This document shows, piece after piece, positions 42,582-51,687 of a stretch of DNA of 64,000 bases. A program made the position numbers and the translations under genes. Numbering within the stretch: position 1 is the stretch's first letter; every line of letters begins with the position of its first letter. The notes below the pieces were generated by a model. The model was not told where the DNA came from and ran no database searches. It worked only from the letters and a program-made list of their open reading frames with translations. The stretch comes from Kocuria salsicia (lineage in GTDB: Bacteria > Actinomycetota > Actinomycetes > Actinomycetales > Micrococcaceae): positions 62,001 to 126,000 of the forward strand of contig NZ_VELE01000005.1 of the NCBI RefSeq assembly GCF_007681555.1. The letters are read 5' to 3'.

Positions 42582-44000
42582 CTATTTGACGCGCGGGCCC
42601 GCCGATCCTGCGGGGTACTCCTGCAGGGGGGCGCAGGTGTCGTAGGCGTTCTGGATGAGGTCGATGATCCGCCACCCCTCCTCCGTGGCGTCCGCGCGCA
42701 CGGTGAAGGTGGGGTCCCCGTCCAGGATCCAGCGCATCACGGAGCCGTAGGCCGTGAGCCCCGGCTCCGGGACGCCGCTGGAGAGGGTGAGACGGTTCAT
42801 GCCGCGGGAGTCGAAGGGGCTGCCCACGTTGGTCTCGAGCTGCACGTGCTCCTCCTCGAAGCCCACGCTGAGTACGTCCGGGGCCAGGGGGTGCGGCCAG
42901 CCCTTGTACTCGTGGGGCGGGCGGCGGAAGGTCACGCGGATGTGCTGGGCGGGGTTGCCGATCGCCTTGCCGGAGCGCAGGGTCACCGGCACCCCGTTCC
43001 AACGCCAGGTGTCCACCTCCAGGGTGACCTGCACGAACGTCTCGGTCTCCCGCTGCGGGTCCACGTCCTTCTCCTCCGCGTAGTCCGGGACGTCGTGCCC
43101 GCCCGTGGTTCCCGCGGTGTAGCGGCCGCGGACCACCGGGGTGATCCCGGGGTGCTCGGCGGCGTGCATGGTGGACTCCTCGTCCCACAGCCGGGTGGCG
43201 CGCAGGATGTGCGCGGTGTTGGCGGGGACCTCCACGGCGTCGAATCGGGAAGGCGGGTCCATCATCGTCAGCGCCATGACCTGCAGCAGGTGGGACTGCA
43301 GCATGTCCCGGGCGGCACCCGTGCTGTCGTAGAACTCCCCGCGGCCCTCCAGGGCGAGCGTCTCGTCGAAGACGATCTCGATGGACTCCACGTGCCGCCG
43401 GTCCCACAGCGGCTCGAACAGTCGGTTGGCGAAGCGCAGGCCCACGATGTCCAGCACGCCGGGCATGCCCAGGAAGTGGTCCACGCGGAACGTGTGCTGC
43501 TCGTCCACCAGCTGCCCCACCTGCGCGTTCAGCGCCCGCGCGGAGGCCAGGTCCGTGCCCACGGGCTTCTCGAGCGCCAGGTACAGGTCCTCGGGCAGCG
43601 AGTCCAGCTCGGCCAGCGCTGCGCACGCCTTCTTGGTGATGGCGGGAGCCAGCGCGAAGTACAGGCACACGGGGCCGACGACGTCGCCGAGCAGCTTCTC
43701 GAGGTCCGCAGCCTCGGTGACGTCGCACGAGACCCAGTGCGTCTCCCGCTGCGCTCGCTCCACGGCGGGGCCGGTGGCGCCCACGGACGCGAACGCCTTG
43801 GCGACCGTCTCCTCCCAGGTCCCCGCACGCACGTCGTCGTCCGGACCCAGTGGACCCGGGAAGTCGTCCCGGGCGGAGCCGACGATCGTGATCTCCCGCT
43901 CCGGCTGCAGGTCCAGCAGCGAACCGAGCCCCGGCAGGAGCAGTCGCGCGGTGAGGTCGCCGGAGGCGCCGAGAATCACAAGGGTCCTGATGTTGTCCAT
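42582..44000 (-). CDS. Glucose-6-phosphate dehydrogenase paralogue
   Basis: A 472-residue member of the G6PDH family. It has the dinucleotide loop GASGDLTARLLLP, EKPVG, and the catalytic segment RVDHFLGMPG, where the canonical form is RIDHYLGKE: the active-site Asp-His is kept, but the substrate-phosphate lysine is Met here. A shorter and divergent version like this is known as a second copy in Arthrobacter-like genomes; activity is therefore uncertain. No opcA, tal, tkt or gnd gene is adjacent. ATG at 44000 lies 6 nt after TACCCT on the coding strand and lacks a ribosome-binding site. Confidence 0.8.
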   Translation of the reverse strand: MDNIRTLVILGASGDLTARLLLPGLGSLLDLQPEREITIVGSARDDFPGPLGPDDDVRAGTWEETVAKAFASVGATGPAVERAQRETHWVSCDVTEAADLEKLLGDVVGPVCLYFALAPAITKKACAALAELDSLPEDLYLALEKPVGTDLASARALNAQVGQLVDEQHTFRVDHFLGMPGVLDIVGLRFANRLFEPLWDRRHVESIEIVFDETLALEGRGEFYDSTGAARDMLQSHLLQVMALTMMDPPSRFDAVEVPANTAHILRATRLWDEESTMHAAEHPGITPVVRGRYTAGTTGGHDVPDYAEEKDVDPQRETETFVQVTLEVDTWRWNGVPVTLRSGKAIGNPAQHIRVTFRRPPHEYKGWPHPLAPDVLSVGFEEEHVQLETNVGSPFDSRGMNRLTLSSGVPEPGLTAYGSVMRWILDGDPTFTVRADATEEGWRIIDLIQNAYDTCAPLQEYPAGSAGPRVK

Positions 44001-44006
44001 GGGATC

Positions 44007-44012
44007 AGGGTA
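44007..44012 (-). promoter_or_regulatory. -10 element, probable leaderless promoter
   Basis: Minus-strand TACCCT lies 6 nt upstream of the ATG at 44000. Confidence 0.5.
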
Positions 44013-44162
44013 GGGGGTGGACAGAGGCTCGGGCTGCGCTGCCGCACCCCGGGGGACGGCCAGCGGGCGGCGTCGGGGTTCGTGCCAGCGGCTGAGGCTG
44101 GAAACGAGACCGGGACGCAGGAGGCCGGGCACGGGAACGGCGCGACGGCGCCTGTTGGTGCG

Positions 44163-44485
44163 CGGGTGGCCGGCGGCGGCCTGGACGACTGGGTCTTAGC
44201 GGTGGGCTGCGGGGGCGGCCACGACGAGATCGTCACCCCCTCCCTGCCGGTGCTGCGCGCCCTGACCCACCCGGAGACCGGCGGGATCGTCGCGGCGCCC
44301 ACCACGTCCCTGCCGGAGGACTTCGTGGGGGCGCAACTGGGACTACCGCTGCACCTGGCTGCGGGATGCGGCCCTGAGCATTCAGGTGCTCGTGAACCAG
44401 GGCCACCAGGACGGTGCGCTGCTGCGGCGGGACCGGCTGCCGTGCGCCGTCGCCGGGCAGGCGGACGTGGCCGCGGTGCCCTCGG
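44163..44485 (+). pseudogene. Remnant of a GH15 glucoamylase/trehalase-like gene
   Basis: Two frames carry consecutive pieces of a GH15 enzyme. ALTHPETGGIVAAPTTSLPEDF (to about 44320) is in one frame and NWDYRCTWLRDAALSIQVLV, plus GHQDGALL, in another (44338-44430). The catalytic region of intact members reads LPEDFGGxRNWDYRYCWLRDA, so a short deletion near 44325 shifted the frame. Both ends of the gene are missing. It abuts an nrdE remnant. Confidence 0.75.
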
Positions 44486-44499
44486 TGGCGGCGGGCAAC

Positions 44500-44620
44500 G
44501 CGGCGTCGCACGGCGTCGGCCTGGGTCAGATGAACCTGTCCGGGTACCTGGCCCCGCAGCGCATCCACTACGGCAGCGAGAAGAGCGACGACTTCACGAA
44601 CGCCCTCTACCCGCAGCACT
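44500..44620 (+). pseudogene. nrdE: Fragment of nrdE (class Ib ribonucleotide reductase, large chain)
   Basis: About 35 codons reading VGLGQMNLSGYLAPQR then IHYGSEKSDDFTNALY resemble the C-terminal region of NrdE (GLG-MNLHGYLA, YGSE--DFTN). It lies in the same frame as the tail of the GH15 remnant and continues toward the nrdF remnant. The rest of the gene is missing. Confidence 0.6.
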
Positions 44621-44659
44621 CGATCACCTCGCTCGCCTGCCGGAAGGACCCGACCGCGC

Positions 44660-45267
44660 GCCTGCGTCCGGTGAACTGGAACCGGGTGCCGGACGGCAAG
44701 GACCTGGAGGTGTGGAACCGGTTCACCGCCAACTTCTGGCTCCCGGAGAAGGTTCCGCTGTCCACCGACATTCCCGCGTGGCAACGGATGCGCCCGGAGG
44801 AGCGGACGCTGACCACGCGGGTGTTCACGGGCCTGACCATGCTGGACACCGTGCAGGCCACGGTGGGGGGATCTGCCGGATCCAGGGCACCCGCACGCAG
44901 CACGAGGAGGCGGCGTACACGAACGCTGCCTTCATGCAGTCCGTGCACGCGCGCAGATTCAGGAGTTGACGTTCGAGCCGCTGGAGACGCTCTCGGAGCT
45001 CGGGCTGCGGCACTCGGGGCGCTCTACGAACCGCTGGGGCTGATGGAGGACGTGGCGGTCTTCGTGCGGTACAACAATGCGAACAAGGCGCTCATGAACC
45101 TGGGCTACCCCGAGCGGTTCCCGGCCGAGAAAACGCGGGTGAACCCCGAGATCCTGGCGGCGCTGTCCCCGGGCAGCGACAAGAACCACGACTTCTTCAG
45201 CAGCCCCGGCTCCAGCTACGTGATGGGCAAGGGAGAGGACACCACCGACGCGGACTGGGAGTTCTGA
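44660..45267 (+). pseudogene. nrdF: Broken nrdF (ribonucleotide reductase small chain)
   Basis: The N-terminal part VNWNRVPDGKDLEVWNRF then WLPEKVPLSTDIP and TRVFTGLTMLDTVQATVG is intact to about 44865. The frame then shifts: HEEAAYTNAAFMQSVHAR is readable in another frame near 44906-44955. About 150 residues with most metal ligands and the radical tyrosine are gone, and the C-terminus (LMEDVAVFVRYNNANKALMN to GKGEDTTDADWEF) resumes near 45020. The protein could not work; a functional nrd set must be elsewhere if class Ib is used. Confidence 0.85.
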
Positions 45268-45301
45268 GCCCTCCGGCGGAGCCCGCCGTGGCCCGGCCAC
45301 T

Positions 45302-45347
45302 CCCGCGGTGAAGGCCCGGCTCCCCTCCCAGGGTGCCGGGCCGCGGG
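45302..45347. terminator. Hairpin downstream of the nrdF remnant
   Basis: GGCCCGGC at 45313-45320 pairs with GCCGGGCC at 45335-45342, and CCCGC at 45302-45306 with GCGGG at 45343-45347. It probably ended nrdF transcription before that gene decayed. Confidence 0.55.
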
Positions 45348-45518
45348 TGGTCGCGTGCGGCGCCGTCGGCCACCGAGCCTGCGAGGCTTGCCCGCCATGT
45401 GGGACCCACGTACGGTGTAGCCGATCCGTGCGGAGCCTTCCGCGCCGCGCGGCCGCCCGGCCCCGCACGGCACCATCCACGCCGCGCCCGAGGGCCTGAC
45501 AGTGGGGAGAAACGCAAC

Positions 45519-46895
45519 GTGGCGCTCAGTGTTCTGGATCTGTTCTCGGTGGGGATCGGGCCCTCGTCCTCCCACACGGTGGGCCCCATGCGGGCCGCCC
45601 GGCTCTTCGTGAAGGGCCTCGCCGACGACGCCCTGCTGGGGTCCGTGGCGCGCGTGCACTCCCAGCTCTTCGGCTCTCTGGGGGCCACCGGGTGGGGCCA
45701 CGGCTCGGACAAGGCCGTGATCCTGGGGCTCATGGGCGAGGACCCGGAGACCGTGGACACCAACACCGCGGACGCCACGGTGGCCCACGCGAGCGAGACC
45801 GGTCAGCTGCTGCTGGACGGCCTGCACCCGGTGGCCTTCGACCGCTCCCAGGACGTGGTGATGCACCGCCGCAAGTCCCTGCCCACCCACCCCAACGGCA
45901 TGAGCTTCACCGCGTACGACACCGCCGGCACCGTCCTGCGCGACAGCGTCTACTACTCGGTGGGCGGCGGGTTCGTGGTGGACGACTCCAAGAGCAGCGC
46001 GGACAAGATCGTCGAGGACGACACCCCCGTGAAGTACCCGTTCAGCACGGGGGACGAGCTGCTCGCCATCTGCGAGTTCGAGAACCTGAGCGTCGCGCAG
46101 GTGATGGCCGCCAACGAGCTCTCGTGGCGCCCGGCCGAGGAGACCCGCGCGCAGCTGCTGCACATCTGGTCCGTCATGCAGGAGTGCGTGGAGAACGGCT
46201 GCACCCGCGAGGAGAAGACCCTGCCCGGGGGACTGAAGGTGCGCCGTCGTGCCCCGGAGATGCGCAAGCGTCTGCTCACCAAGGAGCGCGGGGACGACCC
46301 CCTGTACGGGATGGACTGGGTCAACCTCTACGCGCTCGCGGTGAACGAGGAGAACGCGTCCGGCGGGCGCATCGTCACGGCCCCCACCAACGGTGCGGCA
46401 GGGATCATTCCCGCCGTGCTGCACTTCTACACGCGGTTCATGACGGACGCGTGCGACGACAATGCCGTGGACTTCCTGCTCACCGCGGCGGCGATCGGCA
46501 TCGTGATCAAGGAGAACGCGTCCATCTCCGGCGCTGAGGTGGGCTGCCAGGGCGAGGTGGGCTCCGCGTGCTCCATGGCCGCGGCGGGCCTGTGCGCGGT
46601 GCTGGGCGGTAGCCCCCGGCAGGTCGAGTGCGCCGCGGAGATGGGCATCGAGCACAACCTGGGACTGACGTGCGACCCGGTGGGCGGGCTCGTGCAGATC
46701 CCGTGCATCGAGCGCAACGCGATTGCCAGCGTGAAGGCCATCAACGCCGCGCGGCTGTCCATGCAGGGGGACGGCATCCACAAGGTCTCCCTGGACCAGG
46801 TGGTCAAGACCATGCGGGAGACCGGTGCGGACATGAAGATCAAGTACAAGGAGACCTCCCGCGGGGGGCTCGCCGTGAACGTCATCGAGTGCTGA
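45519..46895 (+). CDS. sdaA: L-serine ammonia-lyase (single-chain, iron-sulfur)
   Basis: A 458-residue deaminase turning serine into pyruvate and ammonia. The N-terminal beta domain starts with [20 protein letters not shown]. The C-terminal catalytic domain has [21 protein letters not shown] and the cluster cysteines in [19 protein letters not shown] and [18 protein letters not shown]. The length matches the E. coli SdaA type. GTG at 45519 has GGGGAG 9 nt upstream; the frame is open back to 45333. The 250-bp leader shows no riboswitch that I recognise. It is the only intact gene between two stretches of gene debris. Confidence 0.94.
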   Translation: MALSVLDLFSVGIGPSSSHTVGPMRAARLFVKGLADDALLGSVARVHSQLFGSLGATGWGHGSDKAVILGLMGEDPETVDTNTADATVAHASETGQLLLDGLHPVAFDRSQDVVMHRRKSLPTHPNGMSFTAYDTAGTVLRDSVYYSVGGGFVVDDSKSSADKIVEDDTPVKYPFSTGDELLAICEFENLSVAQVMAANELSWRPAEETRAQLLHIWSVMQECVENGCTREEKTLPGGLKVRRRAPEMRKRLLTKERGDDPLYGMDWVNLYALAVNEENASGGRIVTAPTNGAAGIIPAVLHFYTRFMTDACDDNAVDFLLTAAAIGIVIKENASISGAEVGCQGEVGSACSMAAAGLCAVLGGSPRQVECAAEMGIEHNLGLTCDPVGGLVQIPCIERNAIASVKAINAARLSMQGDGIHKVSLDQVVKTMRETGADMKIKYKETSRGGLAVNVIEC

Positions 46896-46989
46896 GACTG
46901 CTCGGCTCATGCGAGCCCTCCATGCGGAGGACCTGGTGGTCGTGACCCCTCCCCGTCCACCCGGTCTGACGAGACGCCCTCGGTGCTGT

Positions 46990-47436
46990 GGGAGATGTCC
47001 TTCCTTGACCGCTGGGGGTCTACCTGCAGGGGCTGCCCGGGTGGCTCGGCCTGCCCGTCACGTCCGCGGAGTTCTCCGTGGGCACCATCGTGGTGCTCTT
47101 CGCCCTGCAGGGGGACGCCATCACCTCCCAGCCGTGGAACGTGGTCCGGATCGCGTTGCCACGGCCGTGCTGCTTCGCCATCATGTTCGCCCCGGGGACG
47201 TTCAGCTCCCGAGCCGCCCGGCTGGGCTACGCCAGATCCGCCACTGTGGCGTTCACCGCGGCGGGCAACAACTTCGAGCTGTGGCCATCGGCACGTTCGG
47301 GGTCACCTCGGGCCAGGCGCTCGCCGGGGTGGTGGGCCCGCTGATCGAGGTACCGGTGCTCGTGGCACTGGTCTACGTCTCGGTCTGGCTGGGCCCGCGT
47401 GTCTTCCCCTGCGACCCCACGGTTCCCGCGCGCTGA
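46990..47436 (+). pseudogene. Remnant of an ACR3-type arsenite exporter
   Basis: EMSFLDRW, then YLQGLPGWLGLP, then TIVVLFALQGDAITSQPWNV and TVAFTAAGNNFEL are in order in one or two frames, and the last piece, FGVTSGQALAGVVGPLIEVP with VPVLVALVYVS, is in another. These are the N-terminal, middle and C-terminal motifs of ACR3/ArsB(ACR3) with large internal deletions and a frameshift near 47280. The cysteine-bearing arsenite pathway is lost. No arsR or arsC is near. Confidence 0.8.
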
Positions 47437-47457
47437 TGACCGCGCGAGAATGAAGCC

Positions 47458-48009
47458 ATGACCACGTCGCTGCTGCTGCTCGCGGACACCCACCTTCCCA
47501 AGCGCGCCAAGGACCTGCCCGCCCAGGTGTGGGACGAGGTGGAGGCCGTGGACGTCGTCGTGCACGCCGGTGACTGGGTGGACCTGACCACGTTCGAGGC
47601 GCTGCGGGAGCGCTCACGCCGCCTGGTGTGCGTGTGGGGCAACAACGACGGCCCCGAGCTGCGCGCCGAGATGCCGGAGACCGCCCGGTGGGAGCTGGAG
47701 GGCCTGCAGTGGGCCATGACCCATGAGACCGGCGCGAAACAGGGCCGGGAGAAGCGCATGGACGCAGCGTTCCGGGACACGGACGTGCTGGTGTTCGGCC
47801 ACAGCCACATCCCGTGGGACACCACCGCGCCCTCCGGGATGCGGCTGCTGAACCCCGGATCCCCCACGGACCGCCGGCGGCAGCCGCACTGCACGTACAT
47901 GCGGGTCACGGCGGACGCGGGGACGCTCACGGACGTGGAGCTGGTGGCGCTGCCGGGGCGGCACCGGGTGCGCGACCCGTCAGTGGTTGCTGGTTGCAGC
48001 ACTCGTTGA
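47458..48009 (+). CDS. YfcE/MJ0936-type metallophosphoesterase
   Basis: A 183-residue phosphodiesterase. The five metal-binding blocks are visible: LADTHLP, VVHAGDWVD, WGNNDG, MTHETG and GHSHIP. Family members hydrolyse cyclic or bis-nucleotide diesters with Mn; the natural substrate is unknown. ATG at 47458 has no strong ribosome-binding site. It comes 21 bp after the ACR3 remnant and converges on a small membrane protein gene. Confidence 0.88.
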   Translation: MTTSLLLLADTHLPKRAKDLPAQVWDEVEAVDVVVHAGDWVDLTTFEALRERSRRLVCVWGNNDGPELRAEMPETARWELEGLQWAMTHETGAKQGREKRMDAAFRDTDVLVFGHSHIPWDTTAPSGMRLLNPGSPTDRRRQPHCTYMRVTADAGTLTDVELVALPGRHRVRDPSVVAGCSTR

Positions 48010-48015
48010 CGGGGG

Positions 48016-48264
48016 TCAGTCGTCTCTGCCCACGATGAACCGCGAGAGCCATGCGGCCAGTACGCCCAGCAGCCCGCTGACGGCCAGCATGGCAGTGACC
48101 ATGCACAGCATCCCCAGCCCGATGGGCACGCCGCCGGAAGGATCGACGGCATCCACCTGGAGCCGTGTGAAGAAGACGGCAAAGCCGATCCGGCCCACGG
48201 CGGTGAGCGTCAGGAGGATCTTCACGGCGGGTTGCACGACGGCTCCGCGCGGTGGGGGTGCCAT
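48016..48264 (-). CDS. Small membrane protein, unknown function
   Basis: An 82-residue protein with two hydrophobic helices, near residues 14-34 and 45-73, and no recognised family. The stop is 6 bp from that of the convergent phosphoesterase gene. The start region has no clear ribosome-binding site. Confidence 0.55.
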   Translation of the reverse strand: MAPPPRGAVVQPAVKILLTLTAVGRIGFAVFFTRLQVDAVDPSGGVPIGLGMLCMVTAMLAVSGLLGVLAAWLSRFIVGRDD

Positions 48265-48293
48265 TCAGGGTAGTCCTCCGGCGGCGGCACTCC

Positions 48294-48299
48294 TACAGT
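48294..48299 (+). promoter_or_regulatory. -10 element, probable leaderless promoter
   Basis: TACAGT followed by GGACGC (6 nt) and the ATG at 48306, almost the same 15 bases as before the glutaryl-CoA dehydrogenase gene. Confidence 0.6.
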
Positions 48300-48305
48300 G
48301 GACGC

Positions 48306-48944
48306 ATGAGGCTCTTCGCCGCCGCGTACCCTCCCCGCGCAGCTCGCGAGCACCTGGTCCGTGCCCTGAGCGAGGTGCGCGCCATGACGGGCACCTCCCT
48401 GCGCTGGGGCGATCCCGAGCAGTGGCACGTCACGCTCGCTTTCTACGGCGACCAGCCGGAGGGTGCGGTGCCCGATCTCGAGGAGCACCTGCACGCCGTT
48501 GCCAGCCCGTCCCCGCCGCTTCGGGTCGGCCTGCGCGGCGCCGGCTCGTTCGGAGGCACCACGCTCTGGATGGGGCTGGGCGGGGAGACCACCGGCCTGG
48601 CGGACCTCATGCGCGTCTGCTCCCTGGACCCGGACGAACGGGCCCGGCAACGCGCACACCTCACGGTGGCGCGGCTGTCCCGCACGGAGCGCTCACGCCG
48701 GGCCGCGCAACGGCGCCGCGGCTCACGCGTCTTCGCACGCGGCGGGCCGGAGCTCGCAGACGTGGTCCGGGCACTGTCCGTGTACGACGGCCCCGAGTGG
48801 ACCGTGGGCGAGGTCCGCCTGATGTCCTCCGCGCTCGGAGAAGGACGCTCGGGCGGGGCGCTGCACAGAGAGATCGCGCGCTGCCCGCTGGGTGGTCCCG
48901 CGGCCCCGGGCCCGCCCGGTCAGGGGCACCCCCGGCCCCGTTAG
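48306..48944 (+). CDS. thpR: RNA 2',3'-cyclic phosphodiesterase (2H family)
   Basis: A 212-residue 2H phosphoesterase. The two HxT/S active-site motifs are WHVTLAFYGD (near residue 40) and HLTVARL (near 118). ThpR opens 2',3'-cyclic phosphates to 2'-phosphates on RNA ends; the older name is 2'-5' RNA ligase. The last 25 residues, Pro/Gly-rich, are atypical. Probably leaderless. Confidence 0.87.
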   Translation: MRLFAAAYPPRAAREHLVRALSEVRAMTGTSLRWGDPEQWHVTLAFYGDQPEGAVPDLEEHLHAVASPSPPLRVGLRGAGSFGGTTLWMGLGGETTGLADLMRVCSLDPDERARQRAHLTVARLSRTERSRRAAQRRRGSRVFARGGPELADVVRALSVYDGPEWTVGEVRLMSSALGEGRSGGALHREIARCPLGGPAAPGPPGQGHPRPR

Positions 48945-48947
48945 TGT
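48942..48947 (+). promoter_or_regulatory. -10 element overlapping the thpR stop
   Basis: TAGTGT lies 7 nt before the ATG at 48955 and overlaps the TAG stop of thpR. Confidence 0.45.
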
Positions 48948-48954
48948 GGACCAC

Positions 48955-50235
48955 ATGTCCGCGACCGCTCCTGCCTCCCGCTCGGGCGCATGGCTGTGGG
49001 TCCTGGTGGGCTCAGCGGTACTCACGCAGTCGGGTGCGAACCTCCTGCGCCCGATCACCTCCTACAAGCTTCTGGGGCTGCACGCGGACCCGGTGGTCAT
49101 CGGCCTCACCACCGCCGCCTACGCGCTGATTCCTCTGGTCACGGCCGTCTGGCTGGGACGGGTCTCGGACCGCATTCCGCAGCTGCGGCTGCTGATCCTC
49201 ACCGGAGTCGGTCTGCTCGCCCTGGCAGGTGTTGGACTGGCGGTCGCCGGCTCGGTGTGGCTCATCCTCGTGGCGAGCGCCGTGCTGGGCGTGGGGCACC
49301 TGTGCTTCACGATCGGTGGCCAGACGGCGATCGCGCGCTATGCGGCGGACCGGGATCTGGACAAGGGGTTCGGGTGGTTCACCGCAGCGTTCTCTGCGGG
49401 CCAGATGATCGGGCCCGCACTCGGGGGGTGGATCGTGGGCCACGGCACCGACGTGGCCTCCGCGGAGCGGATGGCCGCGGTGAACGAGAGCCTGTGGATC
49501 GGTGTCGCGGTGACCGTCCTGGCGGTGCCGCTGTTCCTGACCAGGTCCTCCCTGCCCGCTGGCGTTCCGGACGGGGCGGGCGACGCCGCGGTGTCACCCC
49601 CGGACGCGGACCACGCCGCCGGTGGCCCCCGGGAACCGGCGCAGGGCCGCGCCACGACACTCGGGATCCTGCGCGTCCCCGGCATCGTCTCGCACATGGT
49701 GGCGGCGATGTCCCTGCTGGCGATGCTGGACATCCTCACCGCGTTCCTCCCCCTGGTGGGTGAGGAGGTGGGGGTCGCACCGTCCGTGGTGGGTGTCCTG
49801 CTCGGGGTCCGCGGCCTGGCCTCGATCGCCTCGCGTCTGCTGCTGCCGCGGCTGTCCGGAAGGTTTTCCCGGGAGAGGCTGCTCGTGGTGAGCCTGATCG
49901 CCTCGGGCGTGACCCTCATCGTTCCGCCCCTGTTCCTGGACCGTTTCTTGTGGGCGGCACTGCTCCTGGCCGTGGGCGGCTTCTTCCTCGGACTGGGCCA
50001 GCCGCTGACGATGACCATGATCTCCACGTCCGTGCCGGACGCCTGGCGCGGCTCGGCGCTCGCCGTGCGCCTCATGGGCAACAGGGTGGGGCAGGTGCTG
50101 CTGCCTGTGGCAGCAGGAGCCGTTGCCGCTCCCCTCGGCCCGGGCGGGGCAATCTGGCTGACCTGCGCCCTGCTGCTGGGCAGCGGGCTGGAGAAAGCGG
50201 TGCACCGGCGGAGGGGCGCACGGCGGGGCGCGTGA
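48955..50235 (+). CDS. MFS transporter
   Basis: A 426-residue, 12-helix transporter. LGRVSDRIPQLRLLI after helix 2 is the MFS A-motif in altered form, and a charged central loop (about 200-235) splits the halves. No specific subfamily is recognised. It follows thpR by 10 bp and might be cotranscribed, but it also has its own TAGTGT element 7 nt before the start. Confidence 0.83.
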   Translation: MSATAPASRSGAWLWVLVGSAVLTQSGANLLRPITSYKLLGLHADPVVIGLTTAAYALIPLVTAVWLGRVSDRIPQLRLLILTGVGLLALAGVGLAVAGSVWLILVASAVLGVGHLCFTIGGQTAIARYAADRDLDKGFGWFTAAFSAGQMIGPALGGWIVGHGTDVASAERMAAVNESLWIGVAVTVLAVPLFLTRSSLPAGVPDGAGDAAVSPPDADHAAGGPREPAQGRATTLGILRVPGIVSHMVAAMSLLAMLDILTAFLPLVGEEVGVAPSVVGVLLGVRGLASIASRLLLPRLSGRFSRERLLVVSLIASGVTLIVPPLFLDRFLWAALLLAVGGFFLGLGQPLTMTMISTSVPDAWRGSALAVRLMGNRVGQVLLPVAAGAVAAPLGPGGAIWLTCALLLGSGLEKAVHRRRGARRGA

Positions 50236-50318
50236 GCGTGCCGTCGTAGCATGGCCCCACCACCACCACCACGGGCGGGGTCGCCGCCCCACCCCGAGAT
50301 GCTCCGGGAGGCACCCTC

Positions 50319-51551
50319 ATGACTCAGCACAGCAACTCCGACTTCTTGGACGCGTTCGCGCAGATGTCCCGCAACGGCGGGCTGGAGTCCGGCGGCGTGG
50401 AGCGGCAGGCGGCCACCGAGGCGGACGGGCTGAACCGGCAGTGGTTTGCCGGCTGGCTCACGGCGCGCGGCGCCACGGTGCACTACGACGCGGTCGGCAA
50501 CCAGTTCGGCCTGTTCGAGCACACCCCCGGGGCGCCCTACGTGCTGGTGGGCTCGCACCTGGACTCGCAGCCGCGGGCAGGCCGGTTCGACGGCGCGTAC
50601 GGCGTACTGGCCGGGGCCCACGCGTGCGCGCAGCTCCACCTCGCCGCGCTGGGCGGGGAGATGGAGCTGAGCCGCAACTTGTGCGTTGTGAACTGGTTCA
50701 ACGAGGAGGGCTGCCGCTTCAAGCCGTCCATGATGGGCAGCTCCGTGTACACCGGCAAGCGCGACCTGGAGGAGACGCTCGCGATTCGGGACACCGCAGG
50801 GGTGAGCGTGCGCGAGGCGCTGGACGCCCTAGGGCAGCGCGGTGAGGACGTCATCCCGGAGGCCACCGCCTACGTGGAGCTGCACATCCAGCAGGGGAAG
50901 TCCATGGAGGAGGACGGCTTCACCATCGGGTTGGTGGAGGCCACGTGGGGTGTGCGGAAGTACGAGCTGCGGGTGCTCGGGGAGCAGGCCCACACGGGGT
51001 CCACGCTCATCGAGGACCGTAAGGACGCTCTGCTCGGGGCGTCGTTGCTGATCGCCTCGGCGCGGAAGGTCGCGCTGGAGCACGACGTCATCACGTCCTG
51101 CGGGGAGCTGCTGATCGAGCCCAACTCGCCGGTGGCCGTGGCCCGGGAGGCGCGCCTGGTGATCGACCTGCGCAGCCCGGACGCCGAACGCCTGACCGCC
51201 GCGGACGAGCACTTCGCCCGGGAGGTCGAGGATGCTGCGCGGGCCGCGAACGTGGAGATCCAGACCGTGAACCGCCACGCGTGGGACGTGCTGGAGTACG
51301 CCCCGGAGGGCCTGGCACTCGCCCAGGAGGTCGTGACGGAGCTGGACCTGCCCCACACCCGGATCATGACGCTCGCCGGGCACGACTCCACCAACGTGAA
51401 GGACGTGCTGCCCACCGTGATGCTGTTCGTGCCCTCCCACCGCGGCATCACGCACAACGAGTACGAGTTCACCTCGGACGAGGACATGCTCGCCGGTCTG
51501 GAGATGCTCACCGCCACCCTGCGGCGGGTGGCGCAGGGTGAGCTGGGCTGA
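50319..51551 (+). CDS. M20-family amidohydrolase (N-carbamoyl-L-amino-acid hydrolase / allantoate amidase type)
   Basis: A 410-residue zinc hydrolase. Metal ligands are visible in VGSHLDSQPRAGRFDG (His, Asp), NWFNEEGCRF (Glu), VELHIQQG (His) and HNEYEF (His), with the arginine-bearing dimerisation lid in between. AllC, HyuC and AmaB share this plan; the exact amide is not predictable. ATG at 50319 has GGGAGG about 6 nt upstream. The genes for purine or hydantoin breakdown are not adjacent. Confidence 0.88.
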   Translation: MTQHSNSDFLDAFAQMSRNGGLESGGVERQAATEADGLNRQWFAGWLTARGATVHYDAVGNQFGLFEHTPGAPYVLVGSHLDSQPRAGRFDGAYGVLAGAHACAQLHLAALGGEMELSRNLCVVNWFNEEGCRFKPSMMGSSVYTGKRDLEETLAIRDTAGVSVREALDALGQRGEDVIPEATAYVELHIQQGKSMEEDGFTIGLVEATWGVRKYELRVLGEQAHTGSTLIEDRKDALLGASLLIASARKVALEHDVITSCGELLIEPNSPVAVAREARLVIDLRSPDAERLTAADEHFAREVEDAARAANVEIQTVNRHAWDVLEYAPEGLALAQEVVTELDLPHTRIMTLAGHDSTNVKDVLPTVMLFVPSHRGITHNEYEFTSDEDMLAGLEMLTATLRRVAQGELG

Positions 51552-51687
51552 CGTCCACGGCACCCACCGGGTGGGGGCGCGGGGGTGTCTGGACGGTCGC
51601 ACGCGACCGGGTATGGACGTCTCACCCACACCCCAGTGTGTCTCCGGTCATAGAGTAGGGAGGAAGTCCCGACCCGAGGAGGACCCC

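Noticed and set aside
44386-45267. A novel 293-residue intact protein
   Set aside because: It is a chance frame through GH15, nrdE and nrdF remnants; the middle portion is out of frame relative to NrdF.
45268-45518. Possible glycine or other riboswitch ahead of sdaA
   Set aside because: The leader has hairpins, but I could not find the conserved glycine-aptamer cores. The hairpin at 45302 is better read as the old nrdF terminator.
44000-47450. Mobile element or insertion sequence behind the broken genes
   Set aside because: No transposase, terminal inverted repeats or target duplications were seen. Deletion and frameshift decay explain the region.
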